A stretch of 64,000 nt of DNA. Source: Pyrenophora tritici-repentis (lineage: Eukaryota; Ascomycota; Dothideomycetes; Pleosporales; Pleosporaceae). Positions within the stretch are counted from its first letter, which is position 1, and each line of letters begins with the position of its first letter. Made by a program: the position numbers and the translations under genes. The stretch lies in contig NC_089396.1 of NCBI RefSeq assembly GCF_003171515.1, forward strand, positions 310,001 through 374,000, written 5' to 3'. Below, piece by piece: positions 35,318-46,851 of this stretch. The notes under the pieces were generated by a model. That model was not told where the DNA came from. It made no database searches and saw nothing but the letters and a program-made list of their open reading frames with translations.

Positions 35318-35880
35318 AGCAGACTTGGGTCGTGATCACTACGGGCTTTGATTGGTGTGAGTAAGAAGATTGGCATAATACCTTGTCGCCCCTCTATCCG
35401 TATATGAATTCCAATGTGTGTGATGCATACAATAGAACAAATTTTCGATGACTGTGTGCCATGAGCAAGTCTGATAGGCAAGTTGTGAAGATTGATTGTA
35501 TCTAGCTCCCAACTTGTCACAAAACAGCCTATAAAAATAGTTTTCACTTTCACCAAATTGCTTCTACATTATGATCGTGTAGGATCATCGTTTGCGACAT
35601 AACGATGAGTTTGAGACGATCATACTGTAGAAGTGATTTGGTGAAAGTGAAAAAGTCGAAGGGAGTCCCCGATTCTAAATGACAAAACCACCATGTTCTC
35701 CTCGCTAAAACAATGCTACCTAATATATGAATAATCTCGAAACTCCATATATGCAAAAGAACTGAAGCCCATGGTATCATGATTCCTTTCCTCCCAAAAA
35801 CAACCGTATTGCTATGGCACATGGCCATGTTCGCCATACAAACGCCCCAGTGCATCAGCATCGACACAACGCGATGCATA
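35318..35880. other. Convergent 3' intergenic region
   Basis: Lies between the stops of two converging genes. Its main content is the long imperfect hairpin described separately at 35541-35653. No coding signal is seen. Confidence 0.55.
35541..35653. repeat. 113-bp imperfect palindrome (hairpin / MITE-like)
   Basis: The left arm begins TTTTCACTTTCACCAAAT and the right arm ends with its exact complement. Pairing continues through CTTCTACA and TATGATCGT and, after a short mismatch, through TCATCGTT. About 46 of the first 53 positions pair around a loop of roughly 7 bases. Either a foldback miniature element or a transcribed long hairpin would look like this. Target duplications were not obvious. 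Confidence 0.8.
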
Positions 35881-37984
35881 CTACGAAGATGAAGAAGCAG
35901 AATCATCGGCAGCAGGGGATAGCGCAGCCCCAGCTGTACGGAGACCTTTCACTGCGGCATCCACCTCATTACTAGCCATTTTTTGCCATTTCTCCCTGGT
36001 GTCCTGATCTGCAAGTGCATCGGCACCAGCCTCTCCCACTTTTTCATATAACAAACGCGACACGTCACGATTGACGTCTGTATACTCTTGTTTTGTGACT
36101 TCCTTCTTCAAATAAAGTGGCTTTAACACAGCCGTCACCATGCGTTGCAACTCAGCCTTGGTAGAGTAGGAAAGTGCGGGTCGGGTAGGCGAAGAATCCT
36201 TTGAACGGGGCGGACTGCTAAGCCCAGCAGCAGAGCGATGCGCGAGCCGGCGACGGCTCGGACGATCGTCATCGGCAGGAGAGTAAGGCGAGTAAGTAGG
36301 TGACGGCTGCTGATCTTTCAGTGCTGCAGGTGATGCAGTACGAGTGAGGTTCAGAGGCGGCGGGGTAGTCATGCCACGAGGCTGCTGGTATACAGGCGAC
36401 AACCCAGGCGATGAGTGAGGAGGCGAACACGCGCGTTCAACGATGATTCGCCGAGGTTGGGGGGCGGCAATCTCCTTATCTCGTTCGGCAAACCGGTCAA
36501 CCTCCACTTCCTGGAGAAGCGACTGCAGAAATCCGGGGGCTGGGGCAGATGCCTCCCCATTTTGAGCCGCTGTGGGTGAGGAGGCAGCAGCGGGGGCATG
36601 CGTCGCAGTATTGCGACGAGCAGCAGCCGACGATGATTCTCCTGGGTCAATGAGCATGCGAGTTCGAGGACGCTTGAGCTTGCGTTCCGGTTTTTGCTCG
36701 CAAGGCTCATTATCAGAAGGGGAATAGTCGACAGACTTCCGCTTGCGTCCCCGTCTACTGCTAGTGCTTGCCACACTAGGTGCAGGTTGTGCGTCCGTTT
36801 GTGCAAGTTGTTCGCGCGCTTTCTCAAACTGGTTCCATGCACGTAACTCTTCTTGTGACTCCGGGTCTTTCGGTGTCTTTGGGGGCTCGCGATGCAATGT
36901 GCGATTGGTAGTTCGTGCAGTGAGGTTGGAGTTGCGCCGTCGGTTAGTCACTACATTGTCGGCGGCGATCTGGAAACGATTGCCTGCTCCTGCTCGCCGC
37001 GCTACGCGCATACGCTCCTCCCATCTACGGTCTTCGCGCCGCGTGATGTCGGATTGATTTTCTGACTGCTCTTCTTCGTCGAATGGAAATTCGATATCAA
37101 ACTGTAGACGGTCCCATACACTCTGCCAAACTCCAACCCATTCGTCAGGGGCTTGGTTGTGGCGTGGTACGCGACTTCGGCCATTGATCCAAGCAGCAGG
37201 GCCCCGGATGGCGGGGCGTCTTCGGGACGCAGCTCCAAGCAGAGCAGGGTTCTCGACACAGCCCTGGCAATACCAAGGGCCACGCGTAGGCATGCGGTCA
37301 AGACCCGCGCAGAAGACATGGCATAGCTGCTCACAGCTGTGGCAGTACATGAGCTGGGATGAGTCACCGAACTCGTCACAGACCATGCATGCGTCATAAC
37401 TTCCATCATCCTCCAGTATGTAGTCATCTTCAATAATCATGGACGGGTCGATTTCGGCGACTTGTTGTTTGTCTTGCACGGCGTACTCGGATATCTTGGG
37501 GCCTAATTACAGGTCAGCAGGTAGTTCAACATGTACGCCACTTGATGCGGCACGGCACTATGGGGCTGGGCAGAGTTTATGCTGAGCTCGACTGACCATT
37601 TAGCCAGTTACCAGGCGACTACCAGGCAACAACAGCAACGTCACAACCGAAAAGCTACGTAACATCCAGGACTGACATACCTCCAACGCGTGCGCTGAGC
37701 TCGACCATGTTGAAACTGGCTCGGCATATCGGGCAACTGTTCGCTCGTTCGACCCAGGGCTTGAGACAGTCATTGTGAAGGTCATGGCCACATGGCAGTA
37801 AGTGTGCGACCATTTCATCATCATTGGTCGAATCTACAGTGGCCTTGTTATCCTTGGCATGGTGTTCGTGTGGGACATCGGCGCCATGCTCAAGTGGGTA
37901 GGTCGCAAGCGGAGATGCGGTGGCGGTAGGGCCGACATCGTGGTGGACGAGATCGCCGAGGCAGACTATACACGTCTCGGCCAT
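35881..37984 (-). CDS. RING-PHD finger protein (PHRF1/Asr1-like E3 candidate)
   Basis: Exon 1 is 37681-37984 and exon 2 is 35881-37502, giving 641 aa. The 178-bp intron has donor GTATGT, a GCTGACC branch and acceptor ATTAG. Its unusual length for this window is the only doubt. The N-terminus is a RING-H2 finger (CIVCLGDL ... [16 protein letters not shown] ... CPICR). A PHD finger follows directly ([19 protein letters not shown] ... PWYCQGC). The middle is Arg/Ser/Pro-rich with nuclear-localisation-like RRGRKRK. The C-terminus is a helical segment ([19 protein letters not shown]). A RING followed by PHD is the layout of human PHRF1 and yeast Asr1, which ubiquitinates RNA polymerase II. That role here is inference from architecture. 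Confidence 0.85.
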
Positions 37985-39804
37985 TTGTGTGGTGTTTAGA
38001 AGTGAAGGAGCGGTAGGACTCGTCGACGCGATTCATAAGTTGGGAAGATGATCAGGTCGAGAGAGCGGGGACCGTCGTTTATGTATGGGGGCGCTAGTGG
38101 CTTGGCTGGCGGATCATTGATCATTCATGACCCTGCAGCAGCCACACTCCCGTATCACCCCCGGAACCCCGTGATGCACGCCAGAAAAAGGATAACGAGG
38201 TGGATCCTTCTGTCATCGCGGCGACCGACGGGCCAAACGCAGGTACGCGGCCTATTGCTGTCTTACCCAACCAAGGATTTCCGTCTATCCTTTTACCAAG
38301 TATGGAATTATCGCAGCGAACTGTATTGGCAACCACGGTACCATCGCAACACATGCGAACGAAAAATTCCTTTAGGGAACAGGACAGCCTGCGAGCTCAA
38401 TTTCGAGATCAGTGCGGACGGAATATAGACACAGTAGTAATAGTAAAGTTTAGTCAGTTTGGGGCATACCTTACCACGTGTCAAAGATTCCCCAGGTACA
38501 TGTCCTTCTGACTTGCCAGGTCACTGAGTGGTTACTCGGAATGCAAACATGTCTCAGCTTGGATGCTATTCTTTGATGGCGTCATCTCTGCGTGCGGTCC
38601 GTCTCGACACACACGCAACGTATCCCGTTGCACGTACATTGGAGATGTTGGAACAGGAAGGTCGGCTCTACCACGACAGCTTGTCTAGTGTGGAATTCTG
38701 AAGCGGCTTTCCTTGTTTAGGCGCTGTCACTGTAGATGCATTGATAAGATAACGGCCATTACCGGGTTATGCGCAGAAGCTCCGTTCATGCCCAGAGATA
38801 TAAATTGGCCTGTAGCCTTTGTGTTCTGATGTCGCGCATGGCGCTCTCTTCACGGAGATGGACAATTGGAACAGAGACAAGACATGGACGAACGCGGCGC
38901 CACCGTGAGCCAGGTGCTGGCAGACCAGTCATTGTAGCTAGCTTTTTCGGTTCATTCGGAAGCGACTCGATAGTCTCTGGTCCGGAAAAGGACATGTTTG
39001 GATCTTGTATTTCTACGTCTAAAGCCTCGCGCGGCTCTGTAAGCGCCAGGGCAAGGAGCCGCTCGACGCGCAACGCGACCTCGCGCTGGAGGCACTAGTC
39101 TTCGCAGACTGGCAGGAAGTGAAGATTATCGCTTCCTCGATTCTGATAACCTACAGCATCTTGTATGAGTTAGCGACGTTGCTGGGACGATGCTTGCAGA
39201 CGCTGACCACTTCATCCGCCGTCGCACCCTCCAGCCGGGCTATCCGGTTTCTCTACATGCGCTGTCGACAGTCCAGTAGCGGATAAAGGAAAATACGCCC
39301 CTAACGCGTGATCTAAAAACGACGTCTCGAGTGGAGGCAGAGTGACAGCGGTGTGAAAATCTGGTTCTCGTTGGAGGGGCATCCTCCATCTCTGAATCTC
39401 AGTGTCAATGCCAAGGCGGCTAGCCACTCGCAACCTAGCTTACTAACAAGCTGATCAGGCACACCCATTGCTTTTCTGTAAAACCCACTATTCCTAATGG
39501 CGTATCTGGCGTAGTTATATAGTATACTCTTTGTATACCAGCGTGTCGGGTATTTCATGTTACCCAATTGTGTACATACTATAGGTTTCAGTGTGGGTGG
39601 CAATGCAAATGCCGTCTGTATCGTGCGCGCCGGCGCCTGCCTACCTCGGCATGACCTCAGGTATACCAAAAGAAGAGCCATGTCCGACTCGTGTAGAACT
39701 CGTAGATATGAAATTTGCCTTTTGTCAAAGTCACCTCATCCCTTGATTTCCTACAACTTCACCTAACCCATCGAATTCATTTCTACTGAGCTCTTTCGAC
39801 AACA
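37985..39804. other. 1.8-kb intergenic region without a supported gene
   Basis: Several frames of 60-126 codons occur on both strands, but they lack domains, overlap each other and do not splice into a longer reading. The right end holds the presumed promoter of the oxidoreductase gene. The left end holds that of the RING-PHD gene. Confidence 0.5.
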
Positions 39805-41146
39805 ATGGCTCAGCAAGACCGCCAATACGAGCTGATCCTCTTGGGTGCCACGGGTTACACTGGGGCTCTCGTCGCAGAGTGGGTAACCACACATCTCCCG
39901 GACGACCTTCAGTGGGCCGTCGCTGGACGCAATGCAAAGAAACTACAGAGTGTCGTCGACAACTTGAGCAAACTGAGGCCAGATCGCAAGCAGCCAGGTA
40001 CGTCATGCAGAATTTGCATTCGCAAACATGTGACAGCCAAAAGAAAAGAGCCAAAGCTAACTCACAGCAGCCATTGAGACATGCGAGCTCGAGCAATCGC
40101 AACTAGAAACGCTCGTGAAGAAGACCAAGCTCATCATCACAACCGTGGGCCCCTTTATGCACTATGGCGAGCCCGTACTCGCCGCCTGTGTCAACAACGG
40201 CACGCATTACCTCGACTCAACGGGCGAGGTACCCTGGATCTACGACATGATTGCAAAGTATGACGAACTTGCCAAGAAGAACAAGACCATCATCATCCCA
40301 GAATGCGGTTTGGACTCCGTTCCCGCAGACATTATGGCGTACGTCCTCGCACGCCAAGTGCGCAAGCGCTACAACGCCCCCTGCGAACGCGCCATCCTGA
40401 CACTCTACGACTTCAAGTCTGGAATCAGCGGTGGCACTTCCCTTACCATGCTTGAGCTGTTCAAAAAGTACCCTCTGAGCCATCTCGCAAAGTCGATGCA
40501 CCCGTATTCGCTATCGCCCGTCAAGGCGGACCAGGTGGTCGGCTCGCCACCAGCCAGCTTCCCGTACAACCTGTTCGGACTGCTAAGCATCCCAGAACTA
40601 GGTGGTATTCAAACCACGGGTCTCATGGCCAGCGTTGATGTATGCATTGCTCACCGCTCATGGGGTCTATACCAGACCTCTTCCGACGAAACGCAGCAAT
40701 ACGGCCCCAAGTTCCGCTTCAACGAGTTCGCGCGCGCACCTAGTTTCTTCATGGGTCTTGCGCAAAAGGCTGTTCTTACTGCCGTTGCGATTGTTCTCGC
40801 GATTCCTGCCATACGCTGGATCCTAGAGCCGCTCCTCAAGAAGGTTATCCCGAGCCCTGGCTCAGGACCCTCAAAGGAGAGCATGAAGGATGACTTTATG
40901 CACTACCGCGGTGTGGGCTCTACCGCGCAGGGAAAGAAGGTTATCGCGCACCTGGAGGTTGCGCACGGTGGTTACGTGGCGACGGCTATGACGCTCAGTG
41001 CTGCTGCCAGGGTTATCTTGAGGGGCAGACTTGAGGACACTGAGGCTGGTAGGCTTGGTGGTGGCATCCTCACGCCTGCGACGTTGGGAGATGTGTACAT
41101 AGAGACTCTCAATGAGTTTGGAATGAAGATTAGGGTTGATGAGTAG
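39805..41146 (+). CDS. Saccharopine dehydrogenase-like oxidoreductase (SCCPDH family)
   Basis: Exon 1 is 39805-39997 and exon 2 is 40071-41146, giving 422 aa. The 73-bp intron has donor GTACGT, a GCTAACT branch and acceptor CAGCAG. The N-terminal Rossmann fold has the nucleotide-binding motif LILLGATGYTGALVAEW. Further conserved pieces are TTVGPFMHYGEPVLAAC, YLDSTGEVPW and IPECGLDSVPADIMAY. These match the SCCPDH / trans-acting enoyl-reductase-like group rather than true lysine-pathway saccharopine dehydrogenase. A hydrophobic segment near residue 300 (AVAIVLAIPAIRWIL) suggests membrane or lipid-droplet association. Substrate unknown. Confidence 0.9.
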
Positions 41147-41383
41147 GTGTCTTTGGAATAGATCGTAAGCTTTGTACGACCTCGCATGGTCGAATTAGAT
41201 ACACAACTACGCCATAACATCAATTGTCTGCTTTCTCACATCGAACACTACGCAATCTCTATTATACACAGCAATAGTTTGGCTTATGTAATAAATATGA
41301 TCAGCTGCAATGTGAGGCATATAAACAACTTCAAACGAATTACAAAAGGTTTGATTAGGGTAGTATAGGGAAGCTTGTATATA
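41147..41383. other. Boundary between housekeeping block and mobile-element island
   Basis: AT-rich 3' flank of the oxidoreductase gene. The TA at 41382-41383 is the left copy of the target duplication of element 1. Confidence 0.6.
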
Positions 41384-42355
41384 AGGTGCGTCCCTAAGTG
41401 CAGAGACACACTGTGTCCCGAGACAGGTTGAAAGGGGCCAACCCTGAGGGAAATTGCCAGAAAGAATCAGATGAATTCGTTAACCTAAGATCTATGGAGG
41501 GCTATCCGGCTATATAGTTTCTTCGGATAGATATCCGGCTTCCGGATATCTTTACCGGTAACCGATTTGTCGGGCGGGTCCTTCGTCCGGTATCGGCAGG
41601 TTCTGATGTTCTGGTCTCCGAGGCTTCCAGCCGAGTCTTATCCGACTGGGCCTAGCCCATTACACAGGTTCACACTACGGACGTCCGGAATACGCTGGTA
41701 AATGGGTCGGGGTTGGGTTGGGGTTGGGCTACCTTAATAGGTAATGACTAGTTCCAAGTTAGCCTAGTCATTACCTATTAAGGTGACCCAACCCCAACCC
41801 AACCCCGATGTAAAGGCACTAGTACACTGCAATAGTTAGGATGCCTCTAATAAGTGAGATTGTGTGTACAGATCTATGTACAAGTACGAGGGGAACTTTA
41901 TTATTCCTCGCACGGGCCACCTGCCAGCGTGGCACGTGATTGTATGGCACGTGATCGCGTGAGGGATCGTAGGTTTGATCCATCACATCGTTACGTTAAC
42001 GTTGATAATTAGCTCTTTAACGACACCCCCCTGTCTATTAACGATTATACAAAGTAATTAACCACTCCGAGAATTATAAAGAGAGCACGAAGAAGGAAGA
42101 CTAATTCCTTTAGCTCGTGATCTTATTTTAGCGTGGAAGCGAGCATTCCGGGAGCTCCGTTGCTCGAAGCAGGCGATCTGTGAAAACGAGCCTGAGCTGG
42201 CGCGACGCGCTAGTGTCTCTTAGCATGTAGGGGCCTGCATTAGCGCGCTTGTCCCCCACTGTATTCTATTGTAATGAACTTAGCGCTATGCCCACCCTAT
42301 AGCACCTCGAAATAGATGTAGCGTGCGCTGCTGAATTACTAGAAGCATAGTCCTG
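41384..42355. repeat. Left terminal inverted repeat arm of element 1 (interrupted)
   Basis: Matches the right arm of element 1 and both arms of element 2 in its first 45 bases and again from about 41996 to 42355. The part between (about 41430-41995) has no counterpart in the other arms and looks like inserted or replaced sequence. It includes the palindrome at 41706-41808. Confidence 0.7.
41706..41808. repeat. 103-bp near-perfect palindrome with GGGGTTGGG words
   Basis: Arms of about 45 bp (left 41706-41751, right 41764-41808) differ at only two or three positions and enclose a 12-base spacer, TTCCAAGTTAGC. Each arm has a GGGGTTGGGTTGGGG stretch followed by ACCTTAATAGGTAATGACTAG-like sequence. 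It looks like a foldback element inserted within the left arm of element 1. A target duplication could not be fixed. Confidence 0.85.
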
Positions 42356-42463
42356 TTCTCCTACGCGCCATGTCCCTTTCTAGGCCAACTTAAAATGCTC
42401 ACTGCGTACTGTCCCTAACTGCTGCCGTCGTCTCAAGACAATCGGTAGGATACATGAACAAAG

Positions 42464-45400
42464 TTATTCGGGCATTGACGCAAGATTATTCTCCTGGTGT
42501 TGATGCGCACCTGAATTGAGCAGCATCTTGACTATCTGCTCGTGGCCTCTGTATGAAGCTGCCTGCAGTGCGTTGCCGTACTCTCCGCCCTGTGCGTTGA
42601 CGTCGGCGCCCGCGTCGAGCAGCGTCTTGACCACCTGCTCGTGGCCTCCGTATGAAGCTGCCTGTAGTGCGTTGCCGTACTCTCCGCCTTGCGCATTGAC
42701 CTCGGCGCCCGCGTCGAGCAGCGTCTTGACTACCTGCTCGTGGCCTCCGTATGAAGCTGCCTGTAGTGCGTTGCCGTACTCTCCGCCCTGCACGTTGACC
42801 TCGGCGCCCGCGTCGAGCAGCGTCTTGACTACCTGCTCGTGGCCTCCGTATGAAGCTGCCTGCAGTGCGTTGCCGTAGCCTCTACCCTGCGCGTTGACCT
42901 CGGCGCCCTTGTCGAGCAGCATCTTGACTACCTGCTCGTGGCCTCCATCTGAAGCTGCCTCCAGTGCGTTGCCGTACCCTCCACCCTGCGCGTTGACCTC
43001 GGCGCCCTTATCAAGCAGCGTCTTGACTACCTGCTCATGGCCCTGAGCTGAAGCTGCCTGTAGTGCGTTGCCGTAGCCTCTACCCTGCGCGTTCACCTCG
43101 GCGCCCTTGTCGAGCAGCATCTTGACTACCTGCTCGTGGCCTCTGCATGAAGCTGCGTACAGTGCGTTGCCGTAGCGTCTACCCTGCGCGTTGACCTCGG
43201 CGCCCTTGTCGAGCAGCATCTTGACTACCTGCTCGTAGCCTCTCTCTGAAGCTGCCTGCAGTGCGTTGCCGTAGCGTCCACCCTGCGCGTTGACCTCGGC
43301 GCCCGCGTCGAGCAGCGTCTTGACCACCTGCTCGTAGCCTCTCTCTGAAGCTGCCTGCAGTGCGTTGCCGTAGCGTCCACCCTGCGCGTTGACCTCGGCG
43401 CCTTTGTCGAGCAGCAAATTCGCCATCTCATACTGGCCGGTCTTCGCCGCGAAAGTCAAGGGAGTGTTGCCCCTACTGTCTTTCGCGTTCACTGCCTCTA
43501 CAATAGGCACATCTACAGTAGCCAATATCTTTTTAGTTATGCCAGAGAGCCCAAATTGTGAAGTGTAGTGTAAGGCTGTACTAACACGATAAGCTGTACT
43601 ATACCCTCTGTACTTGTAGTTAGGGACCCATAAAGCCTGTGCGACACATGGGAAAGACTTCCCCTGTAGCAACTCACAGGTACGATCGGTAACCTCTGTT
43701 TCGACTCTTCCTGCATGGCTTCCTAAGTGTTTAGCCGCATAGTCTAGGAATTGATTTTGCTGCAGTCTTGCCTCAAACTCCTTGTCAGTAGAGCAGCTAC
43801 CGCTTTGGAAAGTGTCGAAACACAGATAGGTAAGGCATGTAGTAGTGATATTCAGCTGTCCGCCTTGGTTCCATACGTCTCCAGTTCGCTCCAAGTATTC
43901 CTGTGTAGTGTAGTGCACGAGACGGATGACAGCGCTCTCTTCATCAATAATAACAAGACCGGCGCATACAGACACTAGATCCCCTGGAGTAAGTACATTC
44001 TCTGGGTCTATTTCATCTTCGCCGGGCTCAACTGCTAGGGCGCAGCAGATCTCAGCGGTGGTAAGCGGCCGTTCAGCGAGCGTAATCCAAGACAGGACCT
44101 TTCCAGCTAGTTCGCGGTCACCCCCCAGTTGACCGTCGATCCTCTGAAGAGCCTCTCTGTACGCGAAGTCAAGTGCGGCTGCACCCTTCGTAAGTTTGTC
44201 GAGGGTCGTTTTCACGTCTTTTGCTGTCCTCTTGTCTAGCAGCGAGTCTGTGTGCAGACGAGCGAGAAGAAACCTAGGATCGTGTAAGTGTGCATTACTA
44301 TCTAAGTTCAGTGAGAGGCTTACATGCCGTCCACCGCATCTGTTATCTTTTTCTGCACTATTTCCTGCAGCGCTATGCTGCGTTGTATGCATGCAGGTAG
44401 TTGGTACGTTTGGCCGGCCACGAAACGTTTAACATCCTCTCTGCTAGCCTGCACCTCGAGTCTCGGCGCTTCTCCGAAAGCGTCCTCAACGTTTGGTATG
44501 AAACGCGAGGTGGCCATTAGGCGAATGTCTTGGGTTGCTTGGAGATTTCGGAGTTTGGCTAGGAACTGGCGGCGAGTAGCATCCTGACATTCGTCTAGCG
44601 CATCGATCACTATATGTACAGAAGAATAATGTGCAAGCACGTCTCGAAGCGCGCTGTATACCTCGTCGAGTGATGGCTTAGTTCCCCGGTTGGCATGTTT
44701 CTGATACAACCGTTCTATGTGATCTACCATCGACAATCGACCCTGGACTAGCTGCTTGAGGATGGCTGCTAGTAGGCTTAAAACGTCTTGCTCCTCTCGA
44801 GCTTTGTAGTTGCAGTACACATAAGCGACCCCATGTGAGCTGTTCTGTACTGTATTTAGCAGATGATCGATTGCAATAGCTGCGATCATAGTCTTGCCCG
44901 CTCCTGGGATACCTAGGCAAAGGAGCGTAGCATTGCTTTCGTTGAGCCAATATGCTAGCTCAGGTGCATCTAGAAACCACTGGCCTGTCCCTTCCTGCCT
45001 GCGCTTTATGATGTCCGATTGCTGAGCGGGGTAGTCTGAAGTCGATAACCATTCTATAAGCCTGCGGTGCTTTGCCGAGTCTTGGCTCTGTCGAATTGTG
45101 TCTACCCCGGACTGGATGATAGGTACATGCGCCCGAACGAAGCTAGTGTCGTCTTTGATAGCTTTCGAAAGTTTGCTTGTATGTATAAGCTATGTCACTT
45201 TGGAGTGCTAGTGTGGAAGCTTACAAGTGATCCATCTGCAATGCGATCTCTACCAGCGTCTTCAGCCGCTCCATCCGAGCTAAAACCTCTGCAATCTCCT
45301 CCTTCTTAAACTTCCACATCAGCGCCTCACCAGCTTTCTTCAGTCGCCCCCCATCAGTCATCTTAGCCTGCAGCATTTCTAGGGCCTGCTTGAACTGGTC

Positions 45401-45634
45401 CAACGGCCCATGCTTAACTGCGAGCGCTTGGACAGCAATGTACCACGGTCGACTAGGGTCCCCCTCTTCCAGACGAAATCTCAGGTTGAAGAGAAGGTTG
45501 TGGAGATTTGATGCCTCAACTGCACACGCCACGCGGTCTTTCGAGGCATCCTTAACGTCGTTCAGGTAGCTGAGGACCTTAGCTGAGAGCTGGAGAATCG
45601 CGATGATGCTGGCTGTGACGCTAAGCGGGTCCAT
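42464..45634 (-). CDS. NLR-type STAND protein: Helo-like N-terminus, NACHT, ankyrin repeats
   Basis: Three exons: 45225-45634, 44324-45175 and 42464-44273, giving 1023 aa with an intact frame. Introns are 49 and 50 bp. Residues 1-136 (MDPLSVTASIIAILQLSAKV...) are the fungal STAND N-terminal helical domain of the Helo/SesA-like kind. The NACHT module has P-loop GIPGAGKT (residues 225-232), Walker B VHIVIDALDEC and the GMFLLARLHTDSL segment. A winged-helix-like region follows (VLSWITLAERPLTTAEIC). The C-terminus has one divergent and nine near-identical 33-residue ankyrin repeats (consensus GAEVNAQGGxYGNALQAAS). Such receptors act in non-self recognition and regulated cell death in fungi. It is the sole gene of element 1. 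Confidence 0.9.
42520..43430. repeat. 99-bp tandem repeats encoding ankyrin units (element 1 NLR)
   Basis: Nine consecutive 99-bp units, nearly identical at DNA level. Units differ mostly at the codons before YGNAL and after AAS (positions that are surface-exposed in ankyrin repeats) and in Asp/Glu or Lys/Ala swaps. Open frames on the opposite strand over this region are by-products of the repeat. Confidence 0.9.
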
Positions 45635-46100
45635 ACTGCAAGGAGCAGCAATTCGGTTACAGATGTGTACGATCTAGCGACGATGAGAGTGAAGGCCGAC
45701 ATGATGAACGAGCGATCAGGCTGAAGACGGTGCGGCGGCAAGGCTGAGCAGCTGCGAGCAATCAGCACGGGGTTGCGTGGTAGCTTATCGATAAGGCCGC
45801 TGCGGTCCCATAATCACAACTACACGACAATTTCTGACTTGACTGTATAACGCGAGCGCTCTAGGTTAAGAACTATGATGCTGCACGGCATTTTCGAAGA
45901 CTGCAAGTAGTATGAATGGCTTATGTTAAGCATCTATCACAGAACACTGTGATCCGCTAGGCACGCAATGCCAATTAGATTGGGCAGGCTAACATTAACA
46001 TCTTATGCTAAGACTAGAGCGATGGATGAACAACTGTCTAGTAGGTTTAGGTAGGTATAAAAGAATATAGAAATAAGGTCGTATAGGCAGCGGTAACTTA
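45635..46100. other. Upstream region of the element-1 NLR gene
   Basis: Leader and promoter sequence of the minus-strand NLR lies here, inside the element and before the right arm begins. Nothing specific was recognised. Confidence 0.45.
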
Positions 46101-46849
46101 GATGCATTTCGAAAGCTATGAGCATGCGCCATATCTATTTCGAGGTACGCATAGGGTAGGCATAGCGCCGTATTCTTTGTAATAAAATACAGCAGGCGAG
46201 GAGCGCGCTAATGTAGGTGTCAGAATATGGGCATATTTTGGGTGGTGGACAAAATCCGGGTGTTCGGAGCTGTGGATTCTGTGGATCAGTTAAATTAGTC
46301 AGCGCGCACAATCCACCGCGACCCAACTGATCGAACAGCGTTGGACAAGAACACAACACGACATCAGACCAGAACAATACTATTATCCCCGTCTTTGATA
46401 ACCCATCACAATCTGACAGTAGGCGTACGTACGCTAAGAGGCACTAGCGCGTCCCGCCAGCCTAGGCTCGTATCTAGAGATTCACTACTTCGCACAACGG
46501 GGTTCCCGGCATGCTCGCTCCTACGTCGGAATTATCTCACGAGCCTAGGAAATCGATCTTCCTTCGTCGCGCTCTCTATATAACCCTCTAAGCGCTTAAT
46601 TAGTTATTAAAGTCGCTAATAGATAGGGGGTATCGCTAACGAGTTGATTGACGATAGTAACGAAACGATCGATATAACAGTTAACATAGCGGCGATTCAT
46701 ATCAGACGCTAATTTTCTTAAGAAGCAATTACCACTTAGTTACAATGAATTGAAGACAGCTTTACACACCTGCGAATGGGGAACGCCGAAGGTCCGAAGT
46801 GCAGACTTGTCTCGCGACATGGTGTGTCTCCTCACCTAGGGACGCACCT
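46101..46849. repeat. Right terminal inverted repeat arm of element 1 (interrupted)
   Basis: Inverted relative to the left arm and closely similar to the left arm of element 2. Shared blocks include the terminal AGGTGCGTCC, the GCTTCTTAAG block, ATCAACTCGTTAGC and GTAGGAGCGAG, and an inner part with TACGGCGCTATGCC. It is interrupted by the 201-bp insertion at 46218-46418. Confidence 0.75.
46218..46418. mobile_element. 201-bp solo-LTR-like insertion
   Basis: Begins TGTCAGAAT and ends ATCTGACA, so it has the TG..CA termini and short inverted ends of an LTR. It is flanked on both sides by GTAGG (46213-46217 and 46419-46423), a 5-bp target duplication. Removing it restores the alignment of the right arm of element 1 with the other arms. 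A short TIR element with a 5-bp duplication is the alternative. Confidence 0.7.
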
Positions 46850-46851
46850 TA

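Larger units (their letters stand above)
41384..46849. mobile_element. Element 1: 5466-bp terminal-inverted-repeat element carrying a NACHT-ankyrin gene
   Basis: The left end reads AGGTGCGTCCCTAAGTG and the right end is the inverted AGGTGCGTCCCTAGGTG. The similarity continues through the ACACA..TGTCCCGAGACAGGT / CGCGAGACAAGT stretch. Each end is flanked by TA (41382-41383 and 46850-46851), as expected for a TA target duplication. Further in, both arms share subterminal blocks (for example CCCCCCTGTCTATTA / CCCCCCTATCTATTA). The only gene is an NLR on the minus strand; no transposase frame is present, so the element looks non-autonomous. Both arms contain later insertions. Confidence 0.85.

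Noticed and set aside
41706..41808. Telomere-like GGGGTTGGG repeats suggesting an internal telomere
   Set aside because: The words are part of a short palindrome with a central spacer, not a directional telomere array, and housekeeping genes lie on both sides.
42516..42878. Plus-strand open frame over the element-1 ankyrin repeats, and the similar minus-strand frame 54831-55190 over element 2
   Set aside because: They exist only because the 99-bp repeat is free of stops on the other strand as well. The sense-strand ankyrin reading is clear.
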